From Talaromyces rugulosus (taxonomy: Eukaryota; Ascomycota; Eurotiomycetes; Eurotiales; Trichocomaceae), in NCBI RefSeq assembly GCF_013368755.1, contig NC_049561.1, positions 3,472,001 through 3,536,000 of the forward strand: DNA of 64,000 bases, given 5' to 3'. A program made the translations under genes and the position numbers. Positions 49,021-61,527 of the stretch are shown here, piece after piece. Each line of letters starts with the position of its first letter. Positions within the stretch are counted from its first letter, which is position 1. The notes below the pieces were generated by a model. That model searched no databases and was not told the origin of the DNA. It worked only from the letters and a program-made list of their open reading frames with translations.

Positions 49021-52000
49021 GGACGCATTGGCGACATTCCTACTAGTAACTACGAAATACCCGTTTGTCCGTCAACCCCAGAGTGAGTCCAATACCGTTG
49101 GGACCATATACCAGACGTCGTTGGCTAAACACTGGCAAAGCGAGTACGATGATCATCATAAGACATGCCAAAACAAGACACATGGCGAACGCCATGCCGC
49201 AGACCCCCTGGGGGATGCAGGAGTAGTTACCTATTAGTTTGTTGGTTTGGTCCCAAGAAACCGACAAAGCCAAGCCAGAGGGAGAAAGGGTGTCCACGTG
49301 TTTCTTTTAAGCGCCGAGTCTACTACTTAAGCAAGTCGGAATAGAAACTTGGGAGCCTATTATATAGATGACGTCAAAAACACATTGTTACAAGTAGAAA
49401 AAAAACCGCTAGTTTCGTGGTCAGGGTCGTCTGGACCTGCTGTAGGAAAGCCAAGAGAAAAAATTGAGACAGAGCCAACAAGGAGGTTATTTCCGAAAAC
49501 ACAGAAAGTCAGAACTCCGGAAAAAAAAAGAAAAAAAAAAGTTAAGCGATAGCAAAAAACGTTCATCGTTATAGGCGAACCCGCAAGATAACGCCTTTTT
49601 GACAGTGTTAGTAACCCTTGGCGCCCCTGTACCGTGCGCTTGGGAAGATGCTAACAAAACTGCTAATGGGCTAATGAACGAACAAACTAGCCTAGGATGA
49701 GTATCGTCAGAGACCCAGCCAATAAGAACCCGGATCCAGCAAAGCACTGACGCCTGACTACTGCTTACAATACATTTCGGCCCTCTGGGGTAATCTTACC
49801 GACTTCTTCTTTGCTATTTAGGGTTTAAGCGTGCATCTAGACCTTGCTAGCATGCTGGCATGCCCTGGGTTCAGGCTGCAATGTGTGTCCGAGCAGGGTA
49901 CGGAGTATTCCGTCCTCAATTTATGTATTGAGTTTATACCCGTATGATAAGGGTTTAGGTTTTTAAGGCACGGGATTAGGGGATCCTCCATACATAACAG
50001 GAGGGTGGAGAGACACGTTGATCTTTTTTGTTCTGTCTACATATGGCGGAGCATCGCGAATATAATAATAGTAACTGTGGGAAGTACTACGTACGTACTT
50101 CCAACAAGTCGGATCCCAAGTTTACAACCGAATGGATCGGAAGGACCAAACTACTCCCGAGACAACCAACCTTGCCCCGAGCCTGAGATGGGCGATGCGA
50201 CCAGAGTATCGGTTTAGCTATTATTAACCCAAGTCTCGCACTAACAATAAGCATGTAACGATGGAGACCATCCTTAATTAGGTAGGATGAGGTAGAACCG
50301 AATCCTTCCGCCCTGCGTACGGAGTGCTCCATATAAACAAACAGCAGCAGAAAAATAAGACCCAGGAGGGCGGGTTGCAACTTGCAGGGATTATTGTTAT
50401 TTCTTTGTTATGATCTGACTTGATGTTGCTATGGGGTATTGCAGAGTACTAAGAGCCGCCCCTATTAATATTTCTCGAAACAATTCCCGGATTAGGACAA
50501 GGTAGCACGTGTAATGAATAGTTGCCAAAGATCTAACAATATTAAAAAGTTAAGCGCGCAAATTACTGGGTACTGGTGCTCTTTAGAGTACGAAGTTGGC
50601 GACAATAATACGATCTAGTTGAATCATACTGTGTATAGACTATCCGGGGACATCCACTCGATTAACTCTCTTAACAGGATTAAGATATTATTGTATTACT
50701 GATCAAGCAGAACTCCGTACGCCGCCCTGTAAAAAGAGATTCCGGGTGCACTGACAGTGTTGCTGGCCTGGCTTTAGCTTTAAAGAGGATAACGCCGCCC
50801 CCAAACATATACCGAGGCTATAGCACCCGATTCGCCGGTACTCGATAACGGGGAGATAAATAGTAGTACTACAGTAAACAGGAGGATCAAGGAATTGATT
50901 TGCATCTGGGTTCACGTACGAGTAGACTGTGGTTGTAGGTCTTAAGTCTATCGTGGTGTCAATTACTCGAGTCGTAACTAAAGTCAAGAGTAGAAAGATA
51001 GAAAGATAGAAATTATGTAAGAGTCAGTGAGTGCTTGGCGACTTTAATCGACATAAGATTCAAGCCCCCCGCGGTTTACGGAAAATTGATACATTATTTG
51101 AGTCATTGACAGTTGATTCTAAATTTAACCTATACAACAAAACACATTAACACTGGACATAGTCTCCGTAGTAGATAAAAATAAGATAAAAATAAAATCA
51201 AGAAACGGTGGAAATACAATACCTAATGTTCGTCTTCGTACCTACTAGTCGATCTCGTATTTGGTCGGTGTGGCTTGGCCGGGAAGAAGAAGACAAGAAT
51301 AGAAACAAATCACGGCGACGGGGCCCAACCACAATCCGTCCTTCCCCAACTTGAATAATAGCACGTCAGGATCGCCGAATATTACTACGTATGTACTTGT
51401 ATTAATAGATTAATAGAAGAATGATGCGAAGTTATTATTATTGTTGTTGTTGAAATGAAAAAAGAGGCTGGTTATTTTTTTAACACGCTTTCCCCGAAAA
51501 GTCAAAGACTCCGGCTTTCACTTTTGCCCCGACGCAAAACATAATTACTATTATATTATTATTATTATTATCATCATTGTATTACGGAGTTTACATTTTG
51601 TAGTGTTCATTGAAATCACTGCCAAGAACGCAAACTCCTACGTATGGCGCCGCATGCTTCCTGAAACCGACAAGCGTCCGAGAGAGTCAGAGAGTTACCG
51701 AGTCATCGAGTCATGACTCTTGGCTGTGTATCTGCCAAGGAAATACCATCTGTATTACAAGATGCTTGGGTTGGGGTTAGACATCTCACAAGTAGGCGAA
51801 ATCAAAACTGTCCTACATTGTTGTCTGGAACATGAATAAGCAAAGGCTGTTTCTCCAGATGATCTTCCATCAACCCTTCTAGAAATCATTAGCACCCAAT
51901 CACTGAAATGGCGTGAAACCTGGCCTGTCACACATCAAATCAGGGTAGAGTTCTGAGACAAGGGTTTGGGTGATCTCTGGGGCCGGAATGCACAGAATAA

Positions 52001-53122
52001 AAAAAGACCCTGATTACAGAGTGTACACCGCTGTAAGAACACTTCCAGAGTTCTACATCTCCGTACCAAGGGAGCATTGGTTGATCGGCACTGCCAAGCC
52101 GTCACATGTCCACTGGAAGACACTGACAGCGACAGGAGTAAAAGTTTGGTACGTACTTCCGTAAGTAGATTGCTTTCCCACTCTGGCTCGTTTACTCGGA
52201 GTAGTAGTACGGAGTAGAGTCCACGAAATAATTTTGAGAAAAAAAAAAAAAAAAAGGGGGCGGGGGAGTGTTCCGCCCACCTTCTGGAATGTTTCTCCTT
52301 TCGGGATAATACCTTATACAGGGCTGTGATGTAACTAGTAATTCGCGGAAAAACTTGCGCTAGACACAGAAAAAGGAAATTAGTTCTCAGGAAAGTTAAT
52401 TGGTCACTTCGTAAAATTTGAATTTCGGCTGGAGTAGCGAACTAAGTGGGGACGGAAATGAACACGTCTGTTTTTTTCTCTCCGCCCCATTTGACAGAGT
52501 ACCCTGCTATTAGTCGAAAACCATGTCTTGAATAGTTGGTGATGGCCGCCACCTGTGCTGTTTTGTACTGATTAGCCTCTGTGAAAGTGTAAATAATAAT
52601 GAAACACGTGATCATTGGAAGGATGAACAAAGGTCTGACCTCCCTGGACCCCACGGCCGATGCAGTCGACCTCTAGTTGTTACTCTATAGAATATTTATT
52701 TCGGTTGATTGGCCTTTTCCAAGACGTTCCTGCAGTGCGAGTCAAAAGGGGCTGTTTCGCGACACGATTGCATAGATAAAAACGTACGTACATGCGATAG
52801 TGTCATGCCCACAGCAAAATCCCGGGTTCGACCAGGATCCTTAATTTTAATTATACTATTAATCTCGACAAACTAAAATTATTTGGAATACGTTCTTTAA
52901 TATTGCACATTATTTATAATATTATTTAATGATATAATTTCTACGCGATCGACTACAGTATCCTCTTTGGGTGTTAGTGAAAGATTAACGGCGTGGGTCA
53001 AGTCTCGTCATACCAACACTCTCGGATGTCCAAGTGCCAACAGCGGAGTTTAAAGAAAAATTAAGCTACGAAGTATGTACTCCATAACTTATTTGAGTAC
53101 GGAGTAGAGCATTGTTTTTTTT

Positions 53123-53134
53123 GGGGGGGGGGGG
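53123..53134. repeat. Poly-G tract (12 nt)
   Basis: Run of 12 G following a T run, between two copies of the TACGGAGTA word (53098 and 53152). Confidence 0.9.
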
Positions 53135-55742
53135 ATAATGGAATGACCTGCTACTCCGTACCTCGAAACGGTTTCCCAAGGCGGCTTTATCCGGTTCTGG
53201 CGAATCAAGACACACGATTCTCGCCGATTAGCTTGGTCGTTCTACATGAAAATAAGAGACCGACGGTTGAAGGTTATGAGAAGAGAAGAAGAATAAACTC
53301 TGGTTCGGGTGGGCCTTCTAGAAAACAAGGCTCGTTGGTCGTTTACTGGTTGGACCCTCTCCGGGTCAAGCATTCCCGCCCCCAAATAGACAATAAATCC
53401 AAAGTGAAGGGGGCTGCAGATAATATTAATGCCTCTCCTGCATATATGACGGATTTTCTGGCATGGAAATGCATGGTTCCTGTCACAGATCGACACGTAA
53501 GGAATCCGGAACGTACTCCGGAACTCAAGGGTTCTACTGGTTGGAAAATGAAATTACCTTTCCAGACGATAGAAAACGGCCCGCGCGTTTATTCTTTCAG
53601 AAACGCCATGTAAGCGAGGTGATTCGACAACCAGGGACTCCAGGGATACATACTAATAAAATGGCCCTCTGTTCTTGCCTGCTGATTGGCCGGCTCGTTC
53701 AGGCCCGGATCGACGCGCCAAGGACGAGATTCTTGGTTCACTAGAAAAGATTAATACAAACCGGCCATTCCTGTCTCGGAACATATTGCGATTGCGATAT
53801 GAGCACATGCTACTGCAGTGGATGGGGGAGCGACTCGGGTAGTGTACGAAATGTGGGAAATAGGAGGATTAATATATACGCGTACGAGAATGGGGTAGCA
53901 ACTTGCAAGTGCAAGGATCGTAGGGCTGTGATGCAACGCGCAAGCTTCTTTTCTTTCACGCAGTGACCGCACATTGACCAGCAATGCTAGATGCCAGACG
54001 GTGCGAAAAGGACGGTAAGAGAGATGCGACGTGTATCCACTTGCCCTGTTGTGGCTTGTAGCTTCTAGATGCTTGCCGGAATGGTACGATCGGTGGGGAC
54101 CCACTCGGTAATAAAAGTACGAACCGTGTTATATTACAAGCGAGAGCGACAGTCCCGACATTCCAATGAGAAGGAAGCGGTGTAAAAAACCGGGCTGCGC
54201 CTCAGGCCGGTATGGGGTGGGGCGGAATTGGCCAATAGAGACTCGAAGAGTGCGGTGTTGTAGTCTATGATTGGCTATGGTGCTGTGGCTAGTGCCGCCC
54301 TTAGCGCTAAAATGCTTGGCCACTCTTGTCCTCACCTTGTCCTCACCGACCTCGACGGACCAAAACGTCGCTGTGATAAACTCCTCTTTAACAGCATATT
54401 TATTTGCATCAATGACGATGCTGTGATGGTGTGGCATTCAATAGTGGTTTTTAATATGCGTGCTCGGTCTGGCCGAATTAATTAATTCGTATGAGAATCC
54501 TCTGCCAGTCTGTATCGGTATGTATGCCATAGTCTCATACTATTACGATGGATACGACGTCATCCGATGTCGACCGAGATCAGCCTTGTGAGCCTTGCCG
54601 AGCCCCACATCTCTAAACGTGACAATCACCGAGTACGTACTCTTCATCGGCCATTTCTTAACGACAGTGTTTTATAGATGGATTGTACTACTGGTCTAGC
54701 TGTTACTATTATTGGTATTATTAGTAGTAGTAGTATTATTATTATTATTATGAGGATCCTGCAAATGGTCGCCGACCACGCTGGCGGCCAGGATGCAGGG
54801 TATCACATTCAGAGCCTGAGAGTCAACCCATTTCCATCCAGTCACGGGCGCAGTAGCGGGTCCTTCTTTCCCTAACAGGAAATTCATGCGGGGCTAGTCT
54901 ATTACGGGCACGCTAGCGGGGATGAGCCGTCCGGCTTTCGCGGGTTTCATTGGCTGGCTTGGCGGGAAGTATGGAGACCAACACGTTCTGGTGATCTGAT
55001 TGGCTTAAGCAACTTCCAAAACTGGCATGCTCTTCGATGAAGAGGCTCTGCTGTCAAGCCCGCCAGCCAGTCAGACCCGAATCGGCGGGTCGCCCTTTTT
55101 TACAAAATTTTCATTCTTGTTTCGCAGTTATGGTCTCTTAAAATTAAATGATAATAGTAATTAATTAATTCTCGACTATTGTCTAGTCACTTTAGTGGCA
55201 GAATCCCATCGAGATTTAATGAGGTATTTGGAATTCGGCCGATTTTATTTTCCTGCTTCCATATTCCTGGATAGCCAGACAGGAAAGATTCCGGGCGGGT
55301 GAGCCCGGGTGATTTTATTATATACAATAGTACTTCTACATAAAAAAGAAAGAGTGCAAATGAAATGACATGTGTGTTAGCGCTATCAACTAAGCTTACA
55401 GCGAATATGCTTTTGACTCTTTGCCACCGAAAAAACGTCCATGCGTGATCCGCGAGGCCTGAGGCAGTCATGATGATAGTACGTAGTCGCATTACTCATA
55501 GTTGGTAGAGCCAGAAACAACAGACCGTCTCGCTTCGCACCTACCATTGGCTGCAGGGCGCAAGACAGCGGGCAGAAACACTGCCAGACAGGGCGATGGG
55601 GCGGTCTGCACTGCACTGCACGCACACCAGTACCTAGTGAAAAAAGAAACCCCGGAAATAGAATCGTTCCCAATTGGGACACTGCACCAGCAGTGGGTGG
55701 AGCCCCACTGCGCCCGTGGCTTAGCGCCTGGTTAGTTTGGTT

Positions 55743-55758
55743 ACGGTACCGGTACCGT
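55743..55758. repeat. Perfect 16-nt palindrome with flanking echoes
   Basis: ACGGTACCGGTACCGT reads the same on both strands, and CCGTACCGTGACGG follows immediately. It can form a cruciform or hairpin, or bind a dimeric factor. It lies about 500 bp upstream of the C2H2 gene. Confidence 0.85.
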
Positions 55759-55932
55759 GACCGTACCGTGACGGGGGTGAGTGATGACTCGGTTACGGGG
55801 CCCCACCCGACTATGCGTTCGCCTGGGCCAGCGTTTTGGGACAGCCCGTAACCCGTAGGGCAGTCAATCATCGGCCTCGAAATTAATAAATATCCTTTCC
55901 CTCCTCCTCCTACCAGTGTATCTTCCTCCGAT

Positions 55933-55990
55933 CTTCACCTTCACCTTCACCCTCACCCTCACCCTCGCCCTCACCCTCACCCTCACCTTT
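55933..55990. repeat. (TTCACC/CTCACC)n hexamer array
   Basis: About nine to ten consecutive hexamers, CTCACC-type with TTCACC and CTCGCC variants (AGGGTG on the other strand). A short CTTGA pentamer run follows at about 56009-56032. It is probably in the promoter or 5'-UTR of the zinc-finger gene. Confidence 0.85.
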
Positions 55991-56253
55991 ACCCATCTTC
56001 CTTGGCCCTTGACTTGGCTTGACTTGACTTGACCTCTCACATCTATCACTACCACGCTCTTGTTTACCACCACTGCTTGTTGACTCCAACCGCCATTGCA
56101 ACAGCTCATGCTTGATCGCAACAATCCGCTCTAGCAGGCCTTTCCCTGAATCCGCCGCGCCGCGTGTCTCCTGCACCGAACTGGTAAATTATGAATGCCC
56201 TCTATCGCGACGAAATAAAGACACAAGACTGACGACTCCAGGTACCGGCCAAA

Positions 56254-58168
56254 ATGCTCGCCCTCGAGCCCTCCCGACAACAGCACTTCCCCTACTTCTC
56301 CCACGACCAACTCCCCGTCGACTCCGCCATCATGGACCCGTTTGCCTACCAGACCATGCAGTCGCACGACATGCCACCGCACTCGTTCTACGACTCGTCG
56401 TCCATGTACATGGACCAGCACTCGACCGCCGACATGCAGAGCGCCCTCGGCTTTCCGGGTTTGCCCAACTCTCCGCCCTCCATGGCCCCGTCGCACCGCT
56501 CGGGCGCCTCCGGCCCTTCTATCTCCAGCGCGCCCTCCTCTGTCATCGGCTCGCCTTACTCGGGCAACTTTCAAGAATCGTGGACCGACACCTCCCACGG
56601 CCTGGTTGGCCTGCCCGGCACCATGGTGAACGACCTCGACTACACTTCCATGGGCGGCGTCATGGATGCCGACTCGGGCTTTGCGCCCAAGTTTGGAAAC
56701 AACAGCTTTGTCGGTATGTTTTCCTCCCATACTTGTATCATACGCGGCCATAGTTCTAACTTGCATAGACCCCTCGCTGCTCCTCTCAAACCAAACATCG
56801 ATTCCGACCACACTCCCTTACTCCGAAGACCAAATGCCTCTGGCGCAGTCCGGATTCCTTTCTCACGTCGGCTCGCCTCTCCCCTCTCAAGCACCCATGC
56901 CCCTACATATGAACCACGTCGGCATGTCTTCCCCCCAACTGGGTCATGTGGCTGCGGACCCGGTTGGCAGTGTCTACGAGAGCGTCTCGGCTGCCGCCTC
57001 GCTCTCACCACGCTCGCACCCTAGCCCCTCCGCAAGCAATACTGACGGCGAGGACGAGGGTCGCGAGAAGAGCCGATGCCCTTTCCCCGATTGTGGCCGC
57101 TCGTTCAAGGACCTGAAAGCTCACATGCTCACTCACCAGAGCGAGCGCCCGGAAAAGTGCCCCATTGTCAACTGCGATTACCACCTGAAAGGATTCGCCC
57201 GCAAGTATGACAAAAACCGACACACCCTCACTCACTACAAAGGAACCATGGTCTGTGGATTCTGTCCCGGATCTGGCTCTGCCGCCGAGAAAAGCTTCAA
57301 CAGAGCCGACGTCTTTAAGCGTCACTTGATGTCAGTGCATGGCGTCGAACAGACAGCACCCAACTGCCGCAAGAGAAGCCCGCCGGCCTCGGCCAAGACA
57401 CTGGCCGCATACAGCAACGATGCTACCGGAAAATGTTCAACCTGCTCAGCCACTTTCAACAATGCTCAAGACTTTTACGAGCATTTGGACGACTGTGTCC
57501 TGCGCGTTGTGCAACAAGAAGAGCCCAGCGAGGCAATCAACCAAAAGAGATTGGCCGAGGTCGCAGGCGACGAAGATGTCAAGCAAACCATGGAGAAGCA
57601 CAAGCTGCTGGATTCAGCTAGCCCCGTGGACAGCGCCGAGCCTAATGATGATGACCACGACGATGACGATGACTTTGAAGACCGTAATGGCCAGAGCTCG
57701 CGACCAACCAACTCGGGCTCGAACCGCATCGGCCCCAGCGGCGCCATCACAAAACCCAAGGCTCGCCCGGCCACGCGCCGGCGCGGCAACCGAAACAGCT
57801 ACCCACAAGGATGGGGCACGCCGGCGGCCAAGATGAAGACCAAGAAGCGTGTTCTCTGCGTGTACGATGGTCAGCGCCGCCTGTGGAAGGACGAGATGAT
57901 GCTCGACAATGAGTTTGAAGTGCGCATCCGTCTTCCGGGTGGTGCCGGCGACGGCACCAACCGCGACGCCTACGTGACCGACCTGGACGTGGAGACCGTC
58001 AAGCGCGCCAATGGCATCTTCAGTGCCACTGAAGAAGAGCGAGGCCCGTGGATGGAGAACCAAACAGACCGACTCATGGGCCAGCCATACATGCTATTTC
58101 CAGAAATCAGCCAGGTCGATGGCATTGACATTGACGAGCTGATGGCCTACAAGGAACGAGAACGTTGA
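56254..58168 (+). CDS. C2H2 zinc-finger transcription factor
   Basis: Two exons, 56254..56713 and 56769..58168, give 619 aa. The N-terminal ~250 residues are Ser/Pro/Met-rich (activation-domain style). Zinc fingers follow: CPFPDCGRSFKDLKAHMLTH (about 256-275), a longer finger starting CPIVNCDYHLKGFARKYDKN and ending RHTLTH, an atypical one CGFCPGSG...RHLMSVH, and a fourth CSTC...H...C near 370. An acidic Asp run and a basic RRRGNRNSYP segment come next, then a conserved-looking C-terminal domain (KKRVLCVYDGQRRLWKDEMM). The ATG at 56254 has a good context (CCAAAATGC). A 5'-UTR intron ending at ACTCCAG (56241) is likely. Likely a nuclear regulator; the family member could not be named. Confidence 0.88.
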
Positions 58169-58642
58169 TCTTTTCCCTCTGTAACTTATTGGCTTCTTTT
58201 TTCTTCATCTTTTTCATATTACTACTATATTATTATCAAATCATTGACATGATACGAGCCATGGAGCGTTTTCAGCGATTTGGGTTGGGGGGTTTTTTTT
58301 GGGTCTGATTGGAACTGGGATTTTTGTCGGTTTTATAAAGATTTTATCGTGTGATACTACTTATCTTATTTTTATTGTTTATTATTTGGCTGGTTACAGC
58401 ATTACAGCAATGAGTCTGACTCTGGAAGAAGGACGTTTCAAGAATGAACAGATACACTTAACTTTTTTTCTTCAGTAGATTGACTTTAGAACTTGTTCAT
58501 TGTTCATTGTATGTCAAAGAGGTGGCCCCACCGACCGGTCGAATTCCCCGCATGCATCTTCACTTCACTTCAACACAAACACAATAAACCCGATCGCAGC
58601 AAGCCAACAACAACCACAAAAAAATACATTGATAAATAAATA
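58169..58642. other. Intergenic, C2H2 gene to APA2
   Basis: 474 bp of AT-rich sequence between tandem genes. No gene was seen. Confidence 0.5.
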
Positions 58643-59768
58643 ATGCTACTCGGCCTACCAGAACCCTTACCATCCCTCGTCGCAAAACGCTTCGCAGCAG
58701 CTAAAGAAGCAGGCGCATTAATCTTTTCCGCGACGCACTTGGCTGTTTTGCCAGCAGCGAGGGTTCACGTATGTAAAACTTCCACTAATTTTTTATTTTT
58801 TATTATTTTTATTTTTAAATAACCGCTGACTTTTTGTATGAGTGTAGTATCAGCTTCGATACTGCCCAGCACTATCCAAAAAGCCCCAGTCTATCAAGCA
58901 AGAAAAACAAAAAGGACCAAAAATAGATCCATTTGAGAATCCCTCACGGGAGTTGCTCGTTGCTGAGATTCCGTCATTAGATGACCAGGATGCAGGTCAT
59001 ATTCTTGTGCTGAACAAGTTTCCTGTGATTCCCAGGCATTTCATACTTGCGACCAAGCGATTTCGGAATCAGACTGATTTGTTGGAAAAGGAGGATTTGG
59101 AAGCTACGTTTGCGTGTATTCAGGCATGGAAGAATCAAGATAGTACTCGCGATGAAGACGAAGCAAAAAAGAACAGGCTGTTTGCGTTTTTCAACTCTGG
59201 CGAAGAGAGCGGCGCGAGTCAACCGCATAGACATTTGCAGTTCCTCCCTATTGAGGACATGCGCGAGCAGCAGCAAGACCAAGGCCAAGACTCGAAATGG
59301 ATTCCGCTGATTGATCGCGTCGCGACGGCAGATGATGCAGTTATTACAGAATCTGGGTTGAGACATCTGCCAAGTCTTCCATTCAGGCATTTTGCATTGC
59401 CCTTGCCCTTGACCCCGTCGCCGGAGACGCTGTACGAGGGATATCTCTCTCTATACAGAGCTGCAGTCGAAGTTTCCTCTACTACTTTGGACTCCGTCGA
59501 AAAAGCAGAAAAACTCGCTCAGTCAGTCGGCCCAGCTGCCATCAGCTACAATTTCGCCATGACCGAATCGGCAATGATGATTTGTCCGAGGCGGAGCGAG
59601 ATTGCATACCTCAATAATAAGAATAATAATGGCACAGATACTGGCAAAATATCGTTGAATGGAACGATATTAGCGGGGACGTTAATGGTCAAACAAGAGA
59701 GCGAATGGGATGAGCTGCGGAATGAACCAGAGAAGATTAATTTTCTGTTGGCTGATGTTGGATTTTGA
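58643..59768 (+). CDS. APA2: ATP adenylyltransferase / Ap4A phosphorylase
   Basis: Two exons, 58643..58768 and 58848..59768, give 348 aa. Exon 1 (MLLGLPEPLPSLVAKRF to VLPAARVH) joins YQLRYCPALSKKP. The catalytic HxHxQ signature is present in ASQPHRHLQFLPIE, preceded by HILVLNKFPVIPRHFILATK, the conserved strand of the ATP_transf family. The C-terminal domain contains SYNFAMTESAMMICPRR. The enzyme phosphorolyses Ap4A to ADP and ATP, controlling dinucleoside polyphosphate levels in the cytosol (known for yeast Apa1/Apa2). A short Asn/Lys-rich loop (YLNNKNNNGTDTGK) is an insertion in a surface loop. The start is the first ATG and both splice sites are canonical. Confidence 0.93.
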
Positions 59769-60068
59769 ATATATATCAATTGATAGATTGCTAGAAGAGA
59801 TAAAATTAAATATACACCCCGAACTTGTTTGTTATCGTTTCAACATGAATCATATATCAATATACCGAAGATCTGGCCCAATACTCCTGCCGTGTAGTCG
59901 CTATGATGGATTCGGATAAAGCGTCAAATCGTGAATATAAAAGGTAGAGATCGTCAAAAAAAAAGAGCACTAGACATCACACATAAAAAAGAGTACAGTA
60001 TCCTGCTACATAATCCAACGAGAGAAAAGAAAAACGCCGCGTACGTGCAGGTGCAGGTGCAGGTATAT
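59769..60068. other. Convergent 3' region, APA2 / Myb-like
   Basis: 300 bp between convergent stop codons, AT-rich. A short GTGCAG triple repeat lies near 60046-60063. No gene was seen. Confidence 0.5.
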
Positions 60069-61527
60069 TCACGAATCGTCCGGAGAATTGAGCTCCTCCC
60101 ACTTCCTCTTACAAGTCGCATACCCAAACTTGTACGAGCCCCCGTTTTGAGTGATATACTCGGCGACCCCTTTCCACGAGATTCGTGGCTCAGTACCAGC
60201 GTTCCTATCTTCGCTGCTGTATCCAGACATACTTGCTATCGATGTACGGCGCGATGATTCGCGGCGTCTGCGCTGGCGGCCGTCGGTGTGTAGCTTTACG
60301 CCTTGGTGAAGGAGTTGTAGCTGCCAAAAAGTGTCAGCAAGAGTTGCAGAAAAAGGGAACAAAGTCTCTTACATCTTTCTCCTCCCATACCGGCCTTCGC
60401 ACTCTCTCGTCCGCGGTCTTGGTGAGCATTCTATACCGCCCGCGCAGCGTCGACTCTGCGTCGGAAATCTCGCCAAACTCCTTGATCTTGCGGTAGGATA
60501 GCCCGCGTTTCTTGCCTTCTAGCAAGTAAGTGTTCTTTTTGGCCTTGGTGTCCAGAGGCCACACGGGATGCCCGTGCTGGGCGGCGATTGTGGGCAGGAC
60601 CTGCCTGTTTGCGACGGCGCGATCGCATGATGGGTCGCCGGGGGTTTCGGGTCCGTGGCCGTAGAGCGCCCGGTGATAGGTTGCTTCGCTTGTTATCTGA
60701 GGAGGCTTTGGCTTTTGGGTACGAAGCATCATCGGTCCGAACGGGGTGGAGGAAGAAGAAACAAAAGGAGACGAGGCCGAGGAAGCGCTCGAGGCGGGAG
60801 TCGCGAGAGATGGGGTGGTTGTGGTGGTGGTGGTATGTCTTTGGGATTGGTTGGCTGGTGGTTGCTCGGCCTGTAGTAGGGTTGTGGTTGTGTGGTCGTC
60901 TGCACGGTATCTTTCAAGAGCGCTCGGAGCCACGGTAGCGGATCTCTGAAGATCAGGAAGACCGTGCGGAAACAGGTCCTCTTCAGAGGCAGCCATGGTC
61001 ATCGTATCCAGACCAAGACCGGTGTACTGGCTAAAGTACGGTAGATTCTGTTGCTGTTGCTGTTGTTGCTGCTGCTGTATCTCGGCAGTATGTGTATTGA
61101 CGGCCATATTTGAAACTCTGACGACTTCGTTGTTGACGCCGTTGTTGTACCATGGCGAAGAAACTGGCTGCTGCGAGCCCCCCTGCTGGCTCCTGTTGAC
61201 ATTGTTGTATCCATTATTACTGAGAGCCACTCCCACGCTGGACAGCGGAGGGTCGTGTCTTGGATACCCAGTAACTATCGTAGGTGCCAGCATCATCATA
61301 CCATGATGTCCACCTGTATTCAGGCCGTGTTGTTGCTGGTAGGTGGTATGCCTGTGAGGACAGTCCTGCTGCGTGTAGCAGCGGTTGCACATGGCATACG
61401 TCTCGTATTGATACGCCGTAGCGTTGTTGCTGTTGCCGGTGCCGTTGTTATACTCCGGTTCGAGTGGCTCTGAATGGGCGTAGCCAGCTTCGTAGGTGGG
61501 AGTCGTTTGATTGGGACTATAAGACAT
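60069..61527 (-). CDS. Myb/SANT-like protein with Gln- and Thr-rich N-terminus
   Basis: Two exons, complement(60069..60320, 60373..61527), give 468 aa. The N-terminal ~300 residues are disordered (Asn/Gln-rich, a run of about ten Gln, a run of seven Thr). They include CNRCYTQQDCPHRHTTYQ, a possible metal-binding cluster. The C-terminal part has WPLDTKAKKNTYLLEGKKRG then LSYRKIKEFGEISDAESTLR, a DNA-binding helix region, and a Myb-like repeat completed by exon 2. That repeat runs from RVRRPVWEEKD through ISWKGVAEYITQNGGSYKFG to YATCKRKWEEL. The start was chosen at MSYSPNQTTP, where the regulator-like composition begins. The 207 nt upstream in frame encode a hydrophobic stretch that looks like untranslated leader. 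Probably a nuclear DNA-binding protein; targets unknown. Confidence 0.85.

Larger units (their letters stand above)
45000..56253. other. 11.2-kb gene desert
   Basis: No gene could be supported on either strand. The longest ORFs (for example 53143-53613, 156 codons, and 55386-55871, 161 codons) show no recognisable domain or splice-linked continuation. The region holds microsatellites, homopolymers and a recurring TACGGAGTA/TACTCCGTA word. No transposon ORF, long terminal repeat or rRNA was recognised. Non-coding transcription cannot be excluded. Confidence 0.6.

Noticed and set aside
52820..52855. GGGTTCGACC tRNA B-box-like sequence
   Set aside because: The flanks do not form a T-arm or acceptor stem, and no A box lies at the right distance.
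53143..53613. 156-aa ORF in the gene desert
   Set aside because: Composition and content look random, and no motif or neighbouring exon supports it.
56131..56811. 226-aa antisense ORF over the C2H2 gene
   Set aside because: It is a shadow of the GC-rich coding strand; the sense frame has zinc fingers and a correct splice join.
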